Assembly (NCBI GenBank): GCA_028698695.1 | Contig: JAQVWB010000131.1 | Coordinates: 1 to 6,026 of the forward strand | DNA: 6,026 nucleotides | Origin: Syntrophomonadaceae bacterium | GTDB taxonomy: Bacteria > Bacillota > Syntrophomonadia > Syntrophomonadales > Syntrophomonadaceae | Direction of reading: 5' to 3' | In this document: piece after piece, positions 5,130-6,026 of the stretch | Layout of the letters: each line of letters opens with the position of its first letter | Position numbering within the stretch: position 1 is the first letter of the stretch | The notes under the pieces: model-generated | The model's input: the letters and a program-made list of their open reading frames with translations, nothing else | What the model was told of the DNA's origin: nothing | The model's database searches: none | Position numbers and translations under genes: made by a program

Positions 5130-6026
5130 ATGCCACTAAATAGAACCCAAAGTCTTAAACCGACTGTACATATACCGGTCGCGTTGCAAAAACGACTGGA
5201 AACCATCCATAGCTATCCGCTTATCGTCCTGCAGGCACCCTCCGGTTTTGGAAAAACCACGGCCATCAATGAATATCTGCGCCAAATGGACGTAGAGCAT
5301 GTCTATTGGTACACCTGCATGGGAGAACCGCTTCGCAAGTCGTGGAACGGCATTTGCAGGACCTTCTCCCATATTGACAGGAGCACAGCGAAGCAACTGG
5401 AGACGCTGGAATATCCGACACAGGAAAACCTGGTGGATATAGCGGAGATTTTGAGCGGTTGTGTCACCGATAGGAACGCCTAGTTTATCATTGACAATTT
5501 TCAATACATACAAGGTGAATTGCCTGAGCGTATTCTCCATGCGCTTTCCCGCCATGGGTGTCCACGGCTGCATATTGTGGTCATTACTCAATTCATTAAT
5601 CCGATGGATATCAGCGGAATACCAGCAGATCAGGCGGTTATCATTCAAAATGACGCCTTCTTTTTTCAGAAAGAGGATATCGACGCTTATTTCCGCGCCA
5701 ATGAGATTGCACTCTCCCGGAACGAGCTTGACAGGCTTCAGATGCTGTCCGAAGGATGGGTGGCTGCCTTGAACCTCCAGTTGATCCGCTACCTGAGGGA
5801 AGGAGATTTCGAGGCAACCGACAGCATGGACAACCTGATCCGCTCCGTAATCTGGAAGTATCTGGAGCCGGAGGAACAACGCTTCCTTATTGCCGTTTCA
5901 CTGCTGGAACGCTTCACGGTGGAGCAGGCGCATATCCTGCTGGGGAAGGACATTCTTCCGGCCGGTATCGTTCGGTTGCTGGGCGGCGGTTCCTTCATAC
6001 ATTATGAACGGGACAGCGGTGCCTAT
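5130..6026 (+). pseudogene. MalT-like LuxR-family STAND regulator, interrupted by an in-frame TAG and cut by the window end
   Basis: The ATG at 5130 has AGGAG seven bases upstream and a nearby promoter, so the front end is intact. Residues 1-117 carry a conserved opening (PTVHIPVALQKRLE) and Walker A APSGFGKTT (36-44). Codon 118 (5481-5483) is TAG. The same frame then continues with FIIDNFQ, the Walker B strand with Asp122, and stays open for 181 codons to the last base. That part holds FFFQKEDIDAYF, LSEGWVAALNLQLIRY and LEPEEQRFLIAVSLLERFTV, all typical of the NB-ARC-like ATPase and following helices of MalT/LuxR regulators. Full-length members are roughly 800-900 residues with repeats and a C-terminal LuxR DNA-binding helix-turn-helix, which would lie beyond the window. 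Relatives usually have Tyr or a similar residue at the stop position, so a single base change from TAY is the simplest cause. There is no frameshift. A truncated product, restart at ATG 5604, or amber read-through are alternatives. Confidence 0.75.

Noticed and set aside
5481..5483. TAG as a pyrrolysine codon
   Set aside because: Pyrrolysine is known mainly in methylamine methyltransferases and a few others. Nothing here is of that kind, and no pyl gene or insertion context is visible, so a nonsense mutation or sequence error is preferred.
5136..5879. A 247-codon open frame on the minus strand opposite the LuxR-type regulator
   Set aside because: The plus strand in the same place carries Walker A, Walker B and further family motifs in one frame across the TAG. 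The minus translation has no recognisable domain and no matching ribosome site, so it is a shadow.
1..6026. CRISPR array, tRNA or rRNA gene, toxin-antitoxin or defence system
   Set aside because: No regularly spaced repeats, no cloverleaf or rRNA-like stretch recognised, and no known defence or toxin domain in any supported protein.

Overview
The window looks like a stretch of a low-to-mid GC Clostridia-type Firmicute chromosome. The reasons are strong AGGAGG-type ribosome binding sites, TATAAT-type -10 boxes, small membrane proteins in short operons, and a cyclic-2,3-diphosphoglycerate-synthetase-family protein of the kind shared by archaea and anaerobic Firmicutes. A Syntrophomonas-like relative is my guess from general impression only. 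I cannot confirm a species without a search.

Layout. (1) 4-602, minus strand: a two-gene operon with a one-base overlap, encoding a DUF883 (YqjD/ElaB-like) tail-anchored protein and a DUF1469 (YqjE / phage-holin superfamily III-like) membrane protein. (2) 603-788: a divergent control region with a TTGACA/TATAAT promoter for the minus operon and two small perfect inverted repeats. (3) 789-1241, plus strand: a DUF1232 (YkvA-like) protein. (4) 1288-1835, minus strand: two small single-span proteins, five bases apart, each with a glycine-zipper membrane helix; they look like diverged tandem paralogues. (5) 1974-2008: a strong hairpin terminator. (6) 2061-2234, minus: a 57-residue protein with a LIM-like half zinc finger. 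(7) 2408-2442: a second long hairpin, then 2484-3794, minus: the cPGS-family P-loop GTPase-like protein. (8) 3908-4339, minus: a GNAT N-acetyltransferase with unusual start signals. (9) 4340-5070: about 730 bases with no intact gene, containing palindromes, two relics with a REP-like GGGGAYGG core and a short peptide resembling the start of a REP-associated (IS200-like, RAYT) transposase. I read this as eroded mobile-element debris. (10) 5130 to the window end, plus: the N-terminal part of a MalT-like LuxR-family STAND regulator, interrupted by an in-frame TAG just before its Walker B strand and otherwise open for 181 more codons.

How the genes fit together. The left 1.9 kb is a group of small membrane or membrane-associated proteins (DUF883, DUF1469, DUF1232 and the paired glycine-zipper proteins), which suggests envelope or membrane-stress housekeeping rather than a metabolic pathway. 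The cPGS-family protein and the acetyltransferase are co-oriented, separated by 113 bases, and need not be functionally linked. The right-hand 1.6 kb is accessory in character: mobile-element debris followed by a disrupted regulator with higher GC than its surroundings. I see no tRNA, rRNA, CRISPR array, or recognisable defence or biosynthetic system. The observations most worth following are the amber codon in the regulator, the tandem glycine-zipper pair, the LIM-like mini-protein and the REP/RAYT relic.
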